A DNA stretch of 64,000 nt, from positions 5,764,501-5,828,500 of the forward strand of contig OX485805.1 of NCBI GenBank assembly GCA_950295325.1, read 5' to 3'. Below the pieces are notes generated by a model. The model saw nothing but the letters and a program-made list of their open reading frames with translations, was not told the origin of the DNA and did not search any database. This DNA comes from Polytrichum commune (taxonomy: Eukaryota; Streptophyta; Polytrichopsida; Polytrichales; Polytrichaceae). Shown in pieces: positions 52,518 to 64,000 of this stretch; the first letter of the stretch is position 1, and every line of letters starts with the position of its first letter. Both the position numbers and the translations under genes were made by a program.

Positions 52518-53456
52518 TGTCGCGCACCTCTCCATGAGGAGTGCCCGCAACACCATGGGCACAAGGGGGACCCCGGAGTGACACCCGGGACTTGTGGCGC
52601 CATTGGTGAGAGGGCCCAAGTATTCTTAGTGTGGGTGAGGGCCCCGGGCGTTGAGAACGCCTCTCACCCACAGGGACTAAGAGTCATGAGGGTAAGGCCA
52701 TAAGTTATGAGTAGCTCATGGCGGTGGAATTCTAGAATGCTAAGGAACACCTTAATCGGAGGTGCTAGCTAGGAGATATGGCCATTTGAGTGGGGCGCTG
52801 TCCCGGGACAGCACCCTGGGACAGCAGTGACCTGGGAGTGGTGCCCGGGACTGCCAAGGTTTGACGAGCCATAACTCCCTCAATACTTGCCCGAATGAGG
52901 CAAGTGAGGGGTCCATCGGCATCTACGCAAAGAGTAGGTGACGATAGAGTGGTCGCTTGAGAGCATCAGACATCATATGTAGAAGTTATTGTGGTCTGAA
53001 GCTGCTGGGGGGGGTTCTAGCCCCAGCGGCTAAGGGAAAATGTCCACTTGGCCCCAACCCTTGTAGAGAGACAAAAGGACACTTGATGGTGGGGTAGGGG
53101 CCCCGCCCAAAGTCCTAGAGGCTTATATGGGTGAGGCGGCTTAGCCGACCGACCCCCCCGGAGCATACTTGGCAATGTGCTCCGGGTAGTTGTAGTGTTG
53201 TTTTGGCAACACGATGATCAACTCAAGAGTGGACTTCCATGGATGGAAGTCCACCTTAGCCATTGGCTACCTACGAAGGAAAGAGTCCCGAATGCATGTG
53301 TAGGAGGGTTTGGTGACCTAGCCATGAGCTTGAAGGTCCGCGGTTTTAGGAGCTAACCATGCATGTGCGTGGGATGTGCAGGTTAGCGCTCGTGGCACTT
53401 GCTAGGTTGGAAAGGCGGTCAAGCTAAGTGAAGGAAAACTAGCAAGGGTTGCGACA
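52518..53456. mobile_element. Solo LTR (939 bp) inserted into the LINE
   Basis: It begins TGTCGCGCA and ends TTGCGACA (TG...CA with a short TGTCGC/GCGACA inverted end) and is flanked by the perfect 5-bp direct repeat GCTAA (52513-52517 and 53457-53461). There is no PBS, internal region or second LTR, so it is a solo LTR left by recombination or a very short LTR element. It is rich in CCCGGGAC words and not related to the LTRs at 7080/24652. It carries the first part of the 51841-52671 open frame, which is therefore chimeric. Confidence 0.82.
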
Positions 53457-53461
53457 GCTAA

Positions 53462-55450
53462 TGTGACTCCAAACCTTGGAGCCAGAGAATCCCTTGATGT
53501 TGTTTATTAGTAAACCGGTCTAGACTAATCCCCCAGTTTCTCTTCTCTGGGGGTTGAACCTTGTCGGTCTATATCTAAGCGTGAGTTGGAGATTAGATTC
53601 TCTAGGTTCCACCACCTTAATAATCCACTTACAAAGAAGGCTGGTATTGGCGGCCTCTAGGTCCATTAGCCCAAGTCCACCAAGTTTTAAATTCATGCAA
53701 CATTCTTTCCAACTACGTCTAGTACGGGTGAGTTGTTTTTTATGTGACCAAAGGTAGTTATGGATTGCGCTTCTAATTTTCCTAAGAATCTTGTTGGACC
53801 CCCCCCCCCCCCAACCGTGGTAAAGAACCATAGTGTAGAAAACAACACATGGTTGTAGATAACAACTCTCCCCGCCAATGAGAGTTTCATATTGCTCCAA
53901 GAATCAAGTTTCTTAGAGATCTTGGTGTAGAGAAATTGATCAACATATAAAATGTTAAGATTAAGCCAAAAAGAGGTGCCAAGTAGTTTAAAGAGGCTTC
54001 CTCCTTTTGTCCATTGCCAACTGTATATTGCAAGCCACTCCAACTTGTATGTGTATTTGTCAAACCAATATGCACATGATTTTTCTTAGTTGGTTTCCAT
54101 TACACTAGATGTTTTACTATAAAAAAATAGAAGTCGTACCACTTCATTTACGCATTGTTTGTTCCCTTTAACCATGAACGACGAGTCGTCTGTATCTTGC
54201 CATATGCTTTGTTATTTTTTCCTCCCTAGGGGGAAATCCCATTCAATTTTTCATCTGTAACTACTTTCTTAATGATGTGCATGAGGGCATCCCCAATAAT
54301 AAAAAAGAGACACAATGCAAGTGGGTAGCGTTGTTTAATGCCTCTTTCAATTTTAAAATTGATACTCGGACTGTCATTGAAGTTGATTGTGGCGGAAACA
54401 TTCTAAAAAATGAAATTGACCCATATAATAAATTTTTCACTGATGCTTATCATTTGTATTGCATTAAAGAGAAACCTCCAAGAGACTTTATCATATGCCT
54501 TTGTAAAATCAAATTTCAAAAATACCTTATGATATTTAGATGTCTTAGCTCAATATAGGGATTCTTAAGTAAATACAATATTATCTAGAATGAATTGGAG
54601 TAGCAAAATCATCGTTTGGTCCAAACTAATTACACCTCTAAGCATGGGTTGGAGCCTAAGCTAAAAAAATTTGCCAAATTTTCAAAAATCATCATAAGTA
54701 GGGTGATTGGCCGCCAATAGTTTAGGTCATTAATATCCCCTCGTTAGGGATAATACTAATGAATCCTTTTGTAACTCCTTCATATAATGCCATGCTTTCT
54801 ATTTCTCTAAGGATCATTCGGTGAAAGTCATATCCAACGGCTAGCCATAATTGTTGGAAAAATTCAATTGGGATTCCATCATGTCCTACTGTTTTCCCCT
54901 TTGCCATGAAAGTGATCATCGTAAATAACTCTCTTTCAGTGATATCTTTCGATAGAGAGTCATTCATGATGCATATAAAAGTGGTTGAGAAGCATTTGAA
55001 AACCTCTGTAAGGGTTCTTCTAAGATATTCTTCTAATATTTGTAAAGATCATTATAGAATTTGTAACAAATCTTATCTAAGTCTTATTTCCTTGTAAAGC
55101 TTTGACTTTGGCTATCTCTAAGTTTAGAGATGATTGCTTGAGAGTTCTTTTGTCTAACGGACCTAAAAAACCCCGCAAAACACTTATTTCCAAACTTTTG
55201 CCATTTAACTCTAGATTTAATGGAAGCTCCTCTGCTTCTTTTAGTTTCAATTTTTCTATAATTTTTTTCTATGTTGGTTAACCTCTCCTTGTTTATTAAT
55301 TTATAGGAAAATGATGTTTATTTCGGGAGTCTATCCCATCTTTCCCTAATTATGTCGGTGATTTTTTCCTGTAGATTTAACATATTCCATTTGAATGCAG
55401 ACTTCTTCACTTCTCCACTACCAATGCATATTTCTAGTTAGACAGGAGAG
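53462..55450 (-). pseudogene. Decayed LINE ORF2: reverse transcriptase and flanks
   Basis: In minus-strand order, 55450-55090 keeps a connector region (SRVKWQKFGNKCFAGFFRS). 54967-54722 keeps the N-terminal RT part (MAKGKTVGHDGIPIEFFQQL and GFISIIPNEG). 54522-54485 keeps motif A (KFDFTKAYDKVS), and about 54200-54167 keeps motif C as DTDDSSFMVKG, where the usual Y-A before DD is replaced. 54043-53520 carries the thumb and connection (LAGRVVIYNHVL, SLLCKWIIKVVE). Frames change repeatedly and stops are frequent, so it cannot encode a working enzyme. A poly-C run (53799-53812) has grown in the former coding region. The endonuclease domain to the right is barely recognisable. Confidence 0.82.
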
Positions 55451-58400
55451 TGCTATGATCCGACATGATCTATAAATAAAATATATTATATGATGAATAT
55501 ATAATTTACTATATTTTGAAATATAGGATATATCTAATCTTGCAAGCCATTGAACTTGACCATGTTATCACTTGTTCTATGAAAACTTGGGATGTCTTTG
55601 ATAGATAAAATTTGTCATATATTAAATAATTTATTCCACATAAACCTTTCTTAATCACTGTGGTTCCTTTGTTATATTAAAATTTCTTTTATAATCCAAC
55701 ATAGGCTTTAAACAATGAATCCATCGTATTGTGTCATAAATGTTTTCGTTCCATAGAAATATTGGGTATATAGATACATGTGAATCCAATGTTACCGTCT
55801 TCAATACGCTTAATTTTTATTCCATACCACTTTATTCTCATATAAAATAGTATGTAAGATGACTAGCCTAATATATTTGTGTAAGAAAAGAATCTCCACC
55901 CTTCTTTACCAACAGCATGAAAGTTGAGCCAATTTCTCTCTCCTGGTGCAGCTCCAACTAGCACATCTTGACATGTCCACATTATAACTAATGCAACTCG
56001 CTTGAAGATGAAAAAAATGCATTGAGGCGTTGCGAAAGCTTCACCATGTATAGCTATATGAAGTGAATGTCAAATTTGGTTTGGCAGATGGGGAAGCCTT
56101 GTCCATAGTCTCTGTGTCCAGAGAACGTGTGATCAATGCTAATAAATCAATTGTCATTGTGTTATTTGATAATCTTGAAAACATCCCTCTCTCATCACAA
56201 TCTATCATTGGAGGTCTAGAATGTATTGCGTCAAGGTTGATGGTCTTATAGCAGAGAAAATAAAACCTACAGAACTTAAGAAAGCCGAAATTCCAGAGGA
56301 GTTGGAGACTATCATCGATACTAGTATTGGAGTGGAAGTACCTACAGCTAGTAGAAAATTCCATATCTTATTGAATGAAAGTTATAGAATATCATTTATT
56401 TATTATTTTATTTTAGTCACTTGTGTTTTAATTTTATTGACATGGTCTCGTTTATGCAAGGTTGAATGTTTTGGTAGATGTAGTCACAACAAATGTAGGT
56501 GTAAATACTTCATTGTGTTTAAATTTCACTTTGAATGTCACATATTGTTATATATCTTATGTTACAAATATTATGCCACTAATGGCCGTTCATAGGGAAC
56601 TCTCGAACCATTTTATGGACTCGTTTAGAGTATGATATAATACCCAAATCAAAGATCTCAAATATTATGTGGTTAGTTATTATCTGCTTCAAATATTGCA
56701 AGCATGAATAAAAGATAGACATGAAAAAGGAGGTCAAAATTTTGTACAATTTTTGAAAAATTAATTAAACAATATTTCCCAAGGTTGGACATTCCAACGT
56801 TGATCGTCTCCTATATGTTTGCAAAGAAATAGAACATTTTTGTATTGAGCGAAGAGCTATTTATACCCTTCGATTCACTGTGGGCAACTAGGTTTTACGA
56901 ACAAAATTACCTTTATACATATCTTATCAAATTCTGGGCAATTTGGAGAGGATTTTAGGTTGGATCGGCTAAGTGGAAGAGTTGCTCTTCCCTGGATATT
57001 TGGGAACATCTATGTATTCTAGAACAATATTATAAATGGGAGTGCAGTTTTATTTTTTGAAATGTATTATGGAGTATTATTCCATAAATAGGATAAGAAG
57101 AGTAAGCAGGTGCAGAAAATTAGTTTTTGGTATTGTTTGTTGTTATCATAGGTGTTATAGCCATCAAAAAATGTTCATGCAATTAATTAGTAATTATGTT
57201 GTGCCGGGTCATAATCTAATGTTTGGAAAAAACAAAGCGTTGGCAATTCGTACCTCCATTCAAACAACTCTTGACGAAATCTTGCTAAATAACAATTATT
57301 ATTTTGTTGAAGTGGGGGACATCGGAGAAGAGATGTGTTTGGGAAGAGATGATGGGCAGCCTTGCCTGGGCTGTATGGACAGGGACACGAAATTTTTTGG
57401 GGGGCAGAGGCGGTGGTGAGCCGAACTCGTTGGGATCCCCTTAGCATCCATCACCACCTATGTATGATTTTTTAATGAGATAATTATAAATACTAAATTC
57501 ATAAAATTAAAACTAAGTTTTACCTACAAATTTTACCACCCAAATTTACCCATAACCAAAAAATTACCATGTTGGTAAAAAACTACATCAACATATACCA
57601 TGACAAGGTTTTGTATCTTGTTTATAAGAAAATAAGAGAGATCCAAGGTGACACCATCTCCACAGTGGCTGCGACCTCCTTGCCACTCTACGATATGTGT
57701 GGTGGTTAGTCAAATCTATCAATTCACTGTCTCTTTTGGTGTGAGAAATTAAAGCACCCTGCTTCCTATTATTGTGCCCTAACATTACCGAACCCAACAG
57801 TCTTTATTAAATCACGGAATTCGAGGCTGTAAGTCGGGTGGCAGAAGGGGTCATGGAACCCGCCCCGACTGACGAAGTGGACCCGCGCCACCCCCGGCCC
57901 GCCTCCGCCAGCTGCGCCACCGTGGCTGCCACGCGGCCTGCCAGGCTGTCCACCCGTTGGACGTTACAGGCCGGCCCATGACCCCATGCCGGATGAGCCG
58001 GATGGACCATGAGTGCCATCCATGACTGGCATCCATCGATGGGTACGGTGCCGGCCGCCCTCGGGGAGTACGATGGCCCATACTGTTCCAGAAGATGCTT
58101 TCAGCCACTTCCCTTGTTTTTTTGTAACCTACTCCTTCCACAGACATGCCGGATTTCTGCCGCGATGGAGCCTGATGCGATTCAAGTGGGGCCTGCTTGA
58201 AGGGTTCAGAGGGATCGCAGCGGCAGGAATTATCTTCGAAAACAATTGTTACAGCGAAGGTACCATTTTTTCAAACCTCCAATCAGCCATCACTTAGGCT
58301 TCATTGTAACCTAATCATTTGCTGTACAGTGTAGATTTGTGGCGCACTAGAGTGTTTTCCTTGAGGTGATAGCATGCAACCATGATGTGCTAGAGAGTGA

Positions 58401-59130
58401 CAAGGAAAATCGAGTTATTATGAAGACTATGTATCAAATGTACCTGGTCCTTGTGTTTTCTAATAATGTAGTGATGTTACACATCACATAATTGGATTGA
58501 TGTACTCCTGATTGGCAAATAAGGGTCATTGAGGTCCTCCTCATTGTGTGTGTGATTTTGGGTTTAGGGAGGAGAAGCTGGGAGAGCTCGCATTTCGCCG
58601 CAGATCCTTCAACGTCGCAGGAGCTGAAGGTGCACAAAAAGGTGGTTACAACAGGCGTACACTGTCCAAGGAGCGTTTGCAGTTGTAACATGTGAGACAT
58701 TTTCAAAGTTTTTCCTGCATTGTACCCCTCCATCCGCATCTTCTGTGTCAGTGTATGCGTTGTTTTCATGCATCATGAGGCTTTCTATGTCTCTGTTCTA
58801 GTTCTTTCCATTTTGGGTAGCCTCACGGAACCTGCATCCTGTTCTAGTGTAGCCGCACATATCGCGATTTCATACAGGCAGTTAGATTTATGTGTTTTTC
58901 TTCGACATATTCATATTTTTTTCTGGCGTTCATCGTCCTCCTCTTTCGTTGCGCATATGGCGTTTCCCGTGCAGGCTTAGGCTTGAGTTTCTTTTGATCT
59001 GTCTTTCCTAGTTTAGCCTTTGTCTTCTCCACATTTTTTGGCGCCACCCTGTCTGTCTGTGCCTGCCATCCTCTCCTTTTCGTTTAGGGTTTTTGAGTGA
59101 ACATGGCGTTGGTATGCAGATTCATTGTGG
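55451..59130. other. Unassigned sequence (LINE 5' remnant, then intergenic)
   Basis: 55451-55900 may be worn LINE endonuclease. Open frames at 56063-56595, 57036-57419 and the GC-rich stretch 57807-58150 have no recognisable motif. Nothing else is supported. Confidence 0.4.
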
Positions 59131-59139
59131 ATTCACCCA

Positions 59140-59250
59140 CCACCTTCTTAGTTAGGGTTTAGTTCAATGTGTTCCCGGCAGGGTTAGTTCATGTATTCCC
59201 GGCAGGGTTAGTTCTATGTATTCCCTACAGGGTTAGTTGTATGTATTTTT
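59140..59250 (+). repeat. Short tandem repeat upstream of the zinc-finger gene
   Basis: About four direct copies of a 25-30-bp unit GGGTTAGTT-TATGTATTCCCGGCA lie in the presumed 5' region of the gene at 59717. A related TTTAGGGTTTAGGG telo-box lies near 59511-59525. Confidence 0.65.
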
Positions 59251-59716
59251 TTCGGATTGAACTGTGGATTCGCCCAACACCTCCTGCCGCCCTCGTTTCC
59301 TCTTCGTTTTGGGTATAAGGAGTTTAGATGCAGTCTTTGCTTCAATGTGTTGGAGGGTTAGGGTTATGTACTGCCCGCAAGTAGTTCCTAGAATCCCCTT
59401 CTTCCGTGGCAGCGGTGTTCTTTTCTCTGGGGCGGCCCGGTTGTATTATTTTTAGGGGGATCTCACTGTACATTCACCCAGCACCTCCTTCCACCTTCCT
59501 CTCCTTTGGATTTAGGGTTTAGGGAGTTCTCAAGGATGCCCGGGTTGGATTTCTTGGGTTTGTAGGTGTATGTATTCTTTCCTGTGGCATTTACGGTGCA
59601 TGCTTAGGGCTTCATTCTATGTTTTGGTTATTTTTTTTCCTGGACGCATTGCATTGTCCTCTGTAAATTAATTAGGGGGTTTGGTGTGCTGCACTCTGTC
59701 GCGTACCCTGCTCACC

Positions 59717-62642
59717 ATGGCCGTAGGCGAGTTCCCTCCCTTAGGCACCAAGTCCTCTGAGCGGGTCACGTTGGTACACACAGCCTCCGTGGCTGCCATC
59801 CCCTGCCCACCATTGATGCTGGCACCTGAAACTGCCTTGTTTCGGGCCATTGACTTGGATTGTTATGTGCAGAAAATGGAATCTTCAAGAAGACCGCCCC
59901 TCCCCGAAGACGACCTTGTCACATACTTTGTGAATAGGGATGTTGCTGGTTGGGTAGCGCAGCGCGTGACGAGGCGAGTTTACATAGAATTGAAGTTAGA
60001 GTGTACACGTAACCGGTCCAGGGATGGGCAGAAGGCCAGAGACGACTGGCTATGTGTTTATTGCAAACACGCCTTTCCTAGCAAGCTCCGGTTGACAGAT
60101 CACCGTGTCAGCGGCTGCCCTCGGGGACCTGTGGACTCGAATGGAGCAAGGTTGGAGCTACCCGTTTACCCGAATTTGAAGACGGCGAAGCGAGGCAAGG
60201 ACCTGAAACTTGCCTTGCAGCGTGGCGATGGAGTTGTATGGGAAACCTTGCGTCACAATTCTATCTGGTTGGACCTAAACCCGGAGTTGCGGGACGTCAC
60301 TCACCCTCCCCCTGGAGCCAGAGTCCACGAGCGCCAATTCATGCTGCCAACGCTAGAGATTCTCACCGCATGTCCGGCCCCTTCAGGAGATCCGCAGCCA
60401 CAAGGTAAGCCCAAACCGCAACGTCCCTCCCGTCAGCATACTGCACCACCCGCCTCACCATTTGTTGTTGACCTTGATGATGATGGAGATGATGAGAGCG
60501 AGGTGCCGCACAGCCGACATCCAAAGAAACGCCCACACGCGCAGATGGCTGGGGGGCATGGAGTTTTTCACTCAGCCCGGCAGTTCAAGGCAACGCATAG
60601 TAGACATTCTACCGAAGGTGTACCCAGGAGACCGCCTTCCGAGCCCCTCCATGTCACTCCCATCCAAGCCCGCAGCCCCTCCCCGGAGCACCGAGTCATT
60701 TTGGCCCCTCCTACCCCCGCGAAACCCGTGCCGCATGATTCCCCCAGGGCACCAGTTTCTCCACAGCAGACTTCCACTTCTTCGGAGGACGTGGCGCTGG
60801 CGCTACGGAAGGATCGACACCAATTCTATGTCAAAGCTGCAAGTGCCGCCTGTTTGGCTATGAAGATGGACTTCCCGAAGCCAGTGTTGAGGCCCCCAAT
60901 TCAACCCCTAGGTATGTTTTATTTGATGGCGTGTGGATTGCTCAAATTCGACTTGGAGTGCGGCGAATTACTCGAATTTCAGGGGGTGGTTCAGAGCTGG
61001 CAGAACGATCCGTCTTTCATAGACAGGTTGTGGGCAGCTTATGGTAGATTCCACTCTCCTTCTCATCAGGTACAGCCTGCTCCTTCCCCCCTTGCGTCCA
61101 TTTCCTAGTTTTTGTTGTCTGGTCCACATGGATTTGCGTCGTAACATGCGGTCAGGCCACCTGCATCTGATGTACACATTATTTGATGAAGTGTGATGGC
61201 TGATGGTGATGCAGGCCAGAGCAGACGTCACCCCCCTCATCACTCAAACTGTTGTGAACACTGTCAGTAACGTCCATGAGCCCACAGCGGTGGCAGCTGA
61301 GATCGATGTACTTCTGAAGTATGTGGAGCACACTCTTGTCATGCGGGAGGTGAAGAAACGACGGAGACAGTGGGAAGACGACCGCAAGACTAAGCTGGAA
61401 GAGGCCATAGCTAAAGCAATGAAGGCGTGGGATGATGAACACTACCCACGACTGCTGCACGCGACTTGGGGTTGGCATCCCTTTTATTGTGCCTTTGTAG
61501 CTAATCCTATCTGTGTGGACTTCAGACCCCCCCTACCCTTTGCAACACTCTCTAGGTGAAGGTGGGGGTGTGCATTCTATGCTTCTGGAACAATGCCATG
61601 TTGAACGTGTCTATCCTATTCCTTGGTCAGTCCTCCTGCTACGTTGTTTCCTTAAATATCATAGGGCGTCGGTCCCCTTAGTATCACACCCTGACACTGG
61701 TTGTAATCCTGTCAATGTGGCCGAATGGAGGAAGCTCGCGGAAGACGTGGACGGGGATTCCCTGAGTGCTTGGCACCTGGCGGCCACTTACCTGAGAGAG
61801 GAGGGATTCATCTTGTTTGCAGGCGCCAGGCCCGTCGATTCACAAGACCAGTGGGTTGATGAAGTGAATGACGCTATTCAGGACTTACTAAATGCCACAC
61901 CTGAATGGTGGGCAGATTTGAACTTGTGGTGTGACTCAACTCGTTTCAGGGCAGTCCGCGACATGGCCTATCACGAGCGGCAAACGTGGTTGAAGGCGTG
62001 GGCGATAAAGGATCGGCCCCTTTCCTCGTCAACATCCCTCGCATGCTACGAGCGTTGGCTTCAGTATCGAGAAGACCTGGATTTTGGTTACATGTTGGCG
62101 AACCCAGGTAAATTTCTGCGCTTCCATAAGTTACATGATGTTTGTATTTGGACATCCCTTCCAACCATATTAAGAAGAAGAAACCCTGTCTTTGCACATG
62201 TTTTGCAGATATGATGGTTCCTCCGGTGGAGCGTAGTGCGTACATGTACGAGCTGCGGAATATAGCAGAGAATATTGTGCGGGAGCGGTGCGAGCACTCA
62301 GAGGTGCAGCCCCCAACACGGACCATGCATGTTACCAACGAACGTGTCGACGGGGAGCAGCCAGTCGAGCCAGTATTCAACATTCCAATGACCCAAGGCA
62401 GGACTCTGGAGGAGCTGCCAAGTCAAATGGACTTCGATTGGCAAGACTCAGTGTCTCACAAGGGCACACCGGTAGTGCCGGAAGCTACGGACGAGGCAAC
62501 CAAACAGCCAGAGGAGAGCGCCTTTCTTGAGGTCTCGCAAATTGCACATGAATCCATCGTGCACGCCACACAGCAGCAGGCAGAAATGGAGACAGAAATG
62601 GAGACAGACGGGGCGACCACAAGCACGAACGCGCCGAGTTAG
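59717..62642 (+). CDS. Unknown 864-aa protein with a C2HC zinc finger (four-exon model)
   Basis: My model uses exons 59717-61069, 61215-61470, 61556-62107 and 62209-62642. All junctions are GT-AG and keep frame (864 codons plus stop). The exon 1, 3 and 4 junctions are strong; the 61470 donor (GGG|GTTGGC) is weak and could be wrong. Exon 1 encodes MAVGEFPPLG..., a finger at residues about 113-135 (CVYCKHAFPSKLRLTDH plus RVSGC, C-x2-C-x12-H-x4-C), then a conserved-looking block (PVYPNLKTAKRGKDL) and a long Pro/Ser/His-rich linker with an Asp-rich patch. Exon 2 has a basic-acidic helix (VKKRRRQWEDDRKTKLEEA). Exon 3 is Trp-rich (AEWRKLAEDVDG, TPEWWADLNLWCD). Exon 4 ends in an acidic Gln/Glu tail. 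I recognise no family. A DNA-binding or domesticated-transposon origin is only a guess. An alternative start is 59681. Confidence 0.6.
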
Positions 62643-64000
62643 GGTCATGTTACACTGGGATTTATTCTTCAAGAGTGTTAGGGTGGGGATAGAAGAGTAA
62701 ACCATGGTTAGTAGCGGTGACTTGCTAAGCCTTCCCAAGCCACTCACACCCAAAGATCATGTGTACAGTGTGTAACATGCATATCAGTGGCTGCTTGGGA
62801 TTGACATAGTTGCATACGGGGAACTATTCAGCTTTTGAGTGACTGCTATTAAAACCTGTCCAGTTTGTTAAGGTTTGGTGTACATAATACAATGCAACCA
62901 CGAGACTGATCTGATGGCTTTACACATGTTGGTTCATTGCAATGTGTCTGTAGGGTACTTGGAATGGTTCACAAGTTAACTGTCAGTAACGTCCATGTTA
63001 ACTTGGAATGGTTCACAAGTTAATTGTTAATGGTTCGCAGACATAAGCAATAGTCAAATTTTGCAATCACTGCAACGTGTGTACAGGCTACCTGGAATGC
63101 ACAAAATACATTAACAATAGTTCAAAGTTGCAATCACATGCGCTCAGAATGTTGTTGTAACATTGCTAGAAAAACTTGCACCCTCACACTGGCCGAATTG
63201 TGCACATGCTACAGCGTCACACATGCTACATGCTACACATCGTGAACATGTTACAAGCTACACGATACATGCCCCACATGGTGAACATGTTACACGGACC
63301 CCACTCTGTACAAATGGCACCAAATGTCAGGGACAATCCCTTTTTCACAAAGTATTACAATGTTCAGAAGAAGTGCATCTTGCACTCCTAGCAACTTGCA
63401 ACCCTAAACCCAACTAGGCCTATATACCTTCACAGGGCGTTGGTATGCTTTCAGTGGGCCATGTGGGGTGGGCGCCACAACCGGGGGCGGGCTTGTGAGA
63501 TGGCGAACCGCTTGAGCATGTCGCCACCGGAGACGCTCCGTCTGCGATGGTGATAGCATCCTCTGCACGCCATGTGTTGGGGAGCAAAACGTGGTGGATC
63601 CCGTCGTAACATGCGCACTATGGACTTCCCAAGAGGGTGGAGGAGATGCTGGTGGGGTCATGAACTCTTCATCGCTGGAAGTCTCATGAACGGGTCCGAT
63701 GACCTCCGGACACCTGCAAAACCACTTCCAAACCGCTGTGCTGACACGTGCGATGTGAATAGATGCCATGACAAGGGGAGCTAATGCACAAAACGCGTCT
63801 AGTGTAGAAGACCGCAGCTGCTACGAGCTCACTTGCCGACTTGCACCCTAAACCAGGTCCAGACTGGTTTAAAATGTGGAAGTGTGGTGAACATACGTCC
63901 TTTATATGCGCGCCCACGTCCTACTGCACGTGGGAAGGGATGTAACATGGAAGGGATGTAACCTGGGAACGCCCATGCAGCACGTTACATCACGTTACAG
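62643..64000. other. 3' flank of the zinc-finger gene
   Basis: It contains short direct repeats (GAATGGTTCACAAGTTAA near 62962 and 63006; GTGAACATGTTAC near 63241 and 63281; GATGTAAC words at the window end). A 121-codon minus-strand frame (63404-63769, MASIHIARVSTAVWKWF...) is Pro/Ser-rich with no motif; it could be a small gene but nothing supports it beyond length. Confidence 0.4.

Noticed and set aside
51841-52671. A single 276-aa protein gene
   Set aside because: The first 50 or so codons come from the solo LTR and the rest from a dead LINE, so the frame is a chimera.
57807-58150. GC-rich open frames as a host gene
   Set aside because: Composition-driven open frames on both strands with no motif, splice support or family resemblance.

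Overview
The window is nuclear DNA of a land plant. GT-AG introns split the genes, telo-box TTTAGGG words are present, several fragments are plastid-type or plant-type genes (EF-Ts S1 domains, a thylakoid-type pentapeptide protein, a GABA-permease-like transporter), and the mobile elements are those of plants (Ty3/gypsy, CACTA, hAT, Helitron, Tourist-like MITEs, a 5S-derived element). The large introns and heavy repeat load would suit a fern, lycophyte or gymnosperm, but the species cannot be fixed from sequence alone.

Layout. 1-7079 is repeat-rich and holds two broken host-gene pieces: a DnaJ50/DNAJC25-like J-domain fragment, with a CACTA element inserted just upstream of its splice acceptor, and the 5' end of an SF3B5-like gene, next to a Mutator-type MITE with 10-bp target duplications. 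7080-27049 is one 19,970-bp Ty3/gypsy LTR retrotransposon on the minus strand, with two 2,398-bp LTRs that look identical. In element order it has a PBS, a 212-aa leader ORF, a giant gag-pol frame split by one in-frame TGA, and an 880-aa coiled-coil ORF before the polypurine tract.

The most unusual observation is in pol. Between RNase H and the integrase DDE core, the RNase H-to-integrase linker plus H2C2 zinc-binding domain, normally present once, occurs eight times in tandem. All eight copies keep the His pair and the Cys pair.

27050-38450 contains a truncated plastid EF-Ts-type gene (two S1 domains, no EF-Ts domain) flanked by 27-bp inverted repeats, a hAT element with a G-rich minisatellite, exons of a pentapeptide-repeat protein, a decayed Helitron Rep/helicase, and one exon of an ABCC transporter. 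38450-44740 is non-coding with a Tourist-like MITE and a 351-bp foldback element. 44749-50750 is an intact seven-exon AAAP-family (GABA transporter-like) gene of 478 aa, whose introns carry a Tourist-like element and a 5S rRNA-derived sequence. 51841-55450 is a decayed LINE on the minus strand interrupted by a 939-bp solo LTR with perfect 5-bp target duplications. 59717-62642 is an intact-looking four-exon gene (864 aa by my model) of unknown function with a C2HC zinc finger.

Only the transporter and the unknown zinc-finger gene look like complete host genes. The rest is mobile DNA and broken gene pieces.
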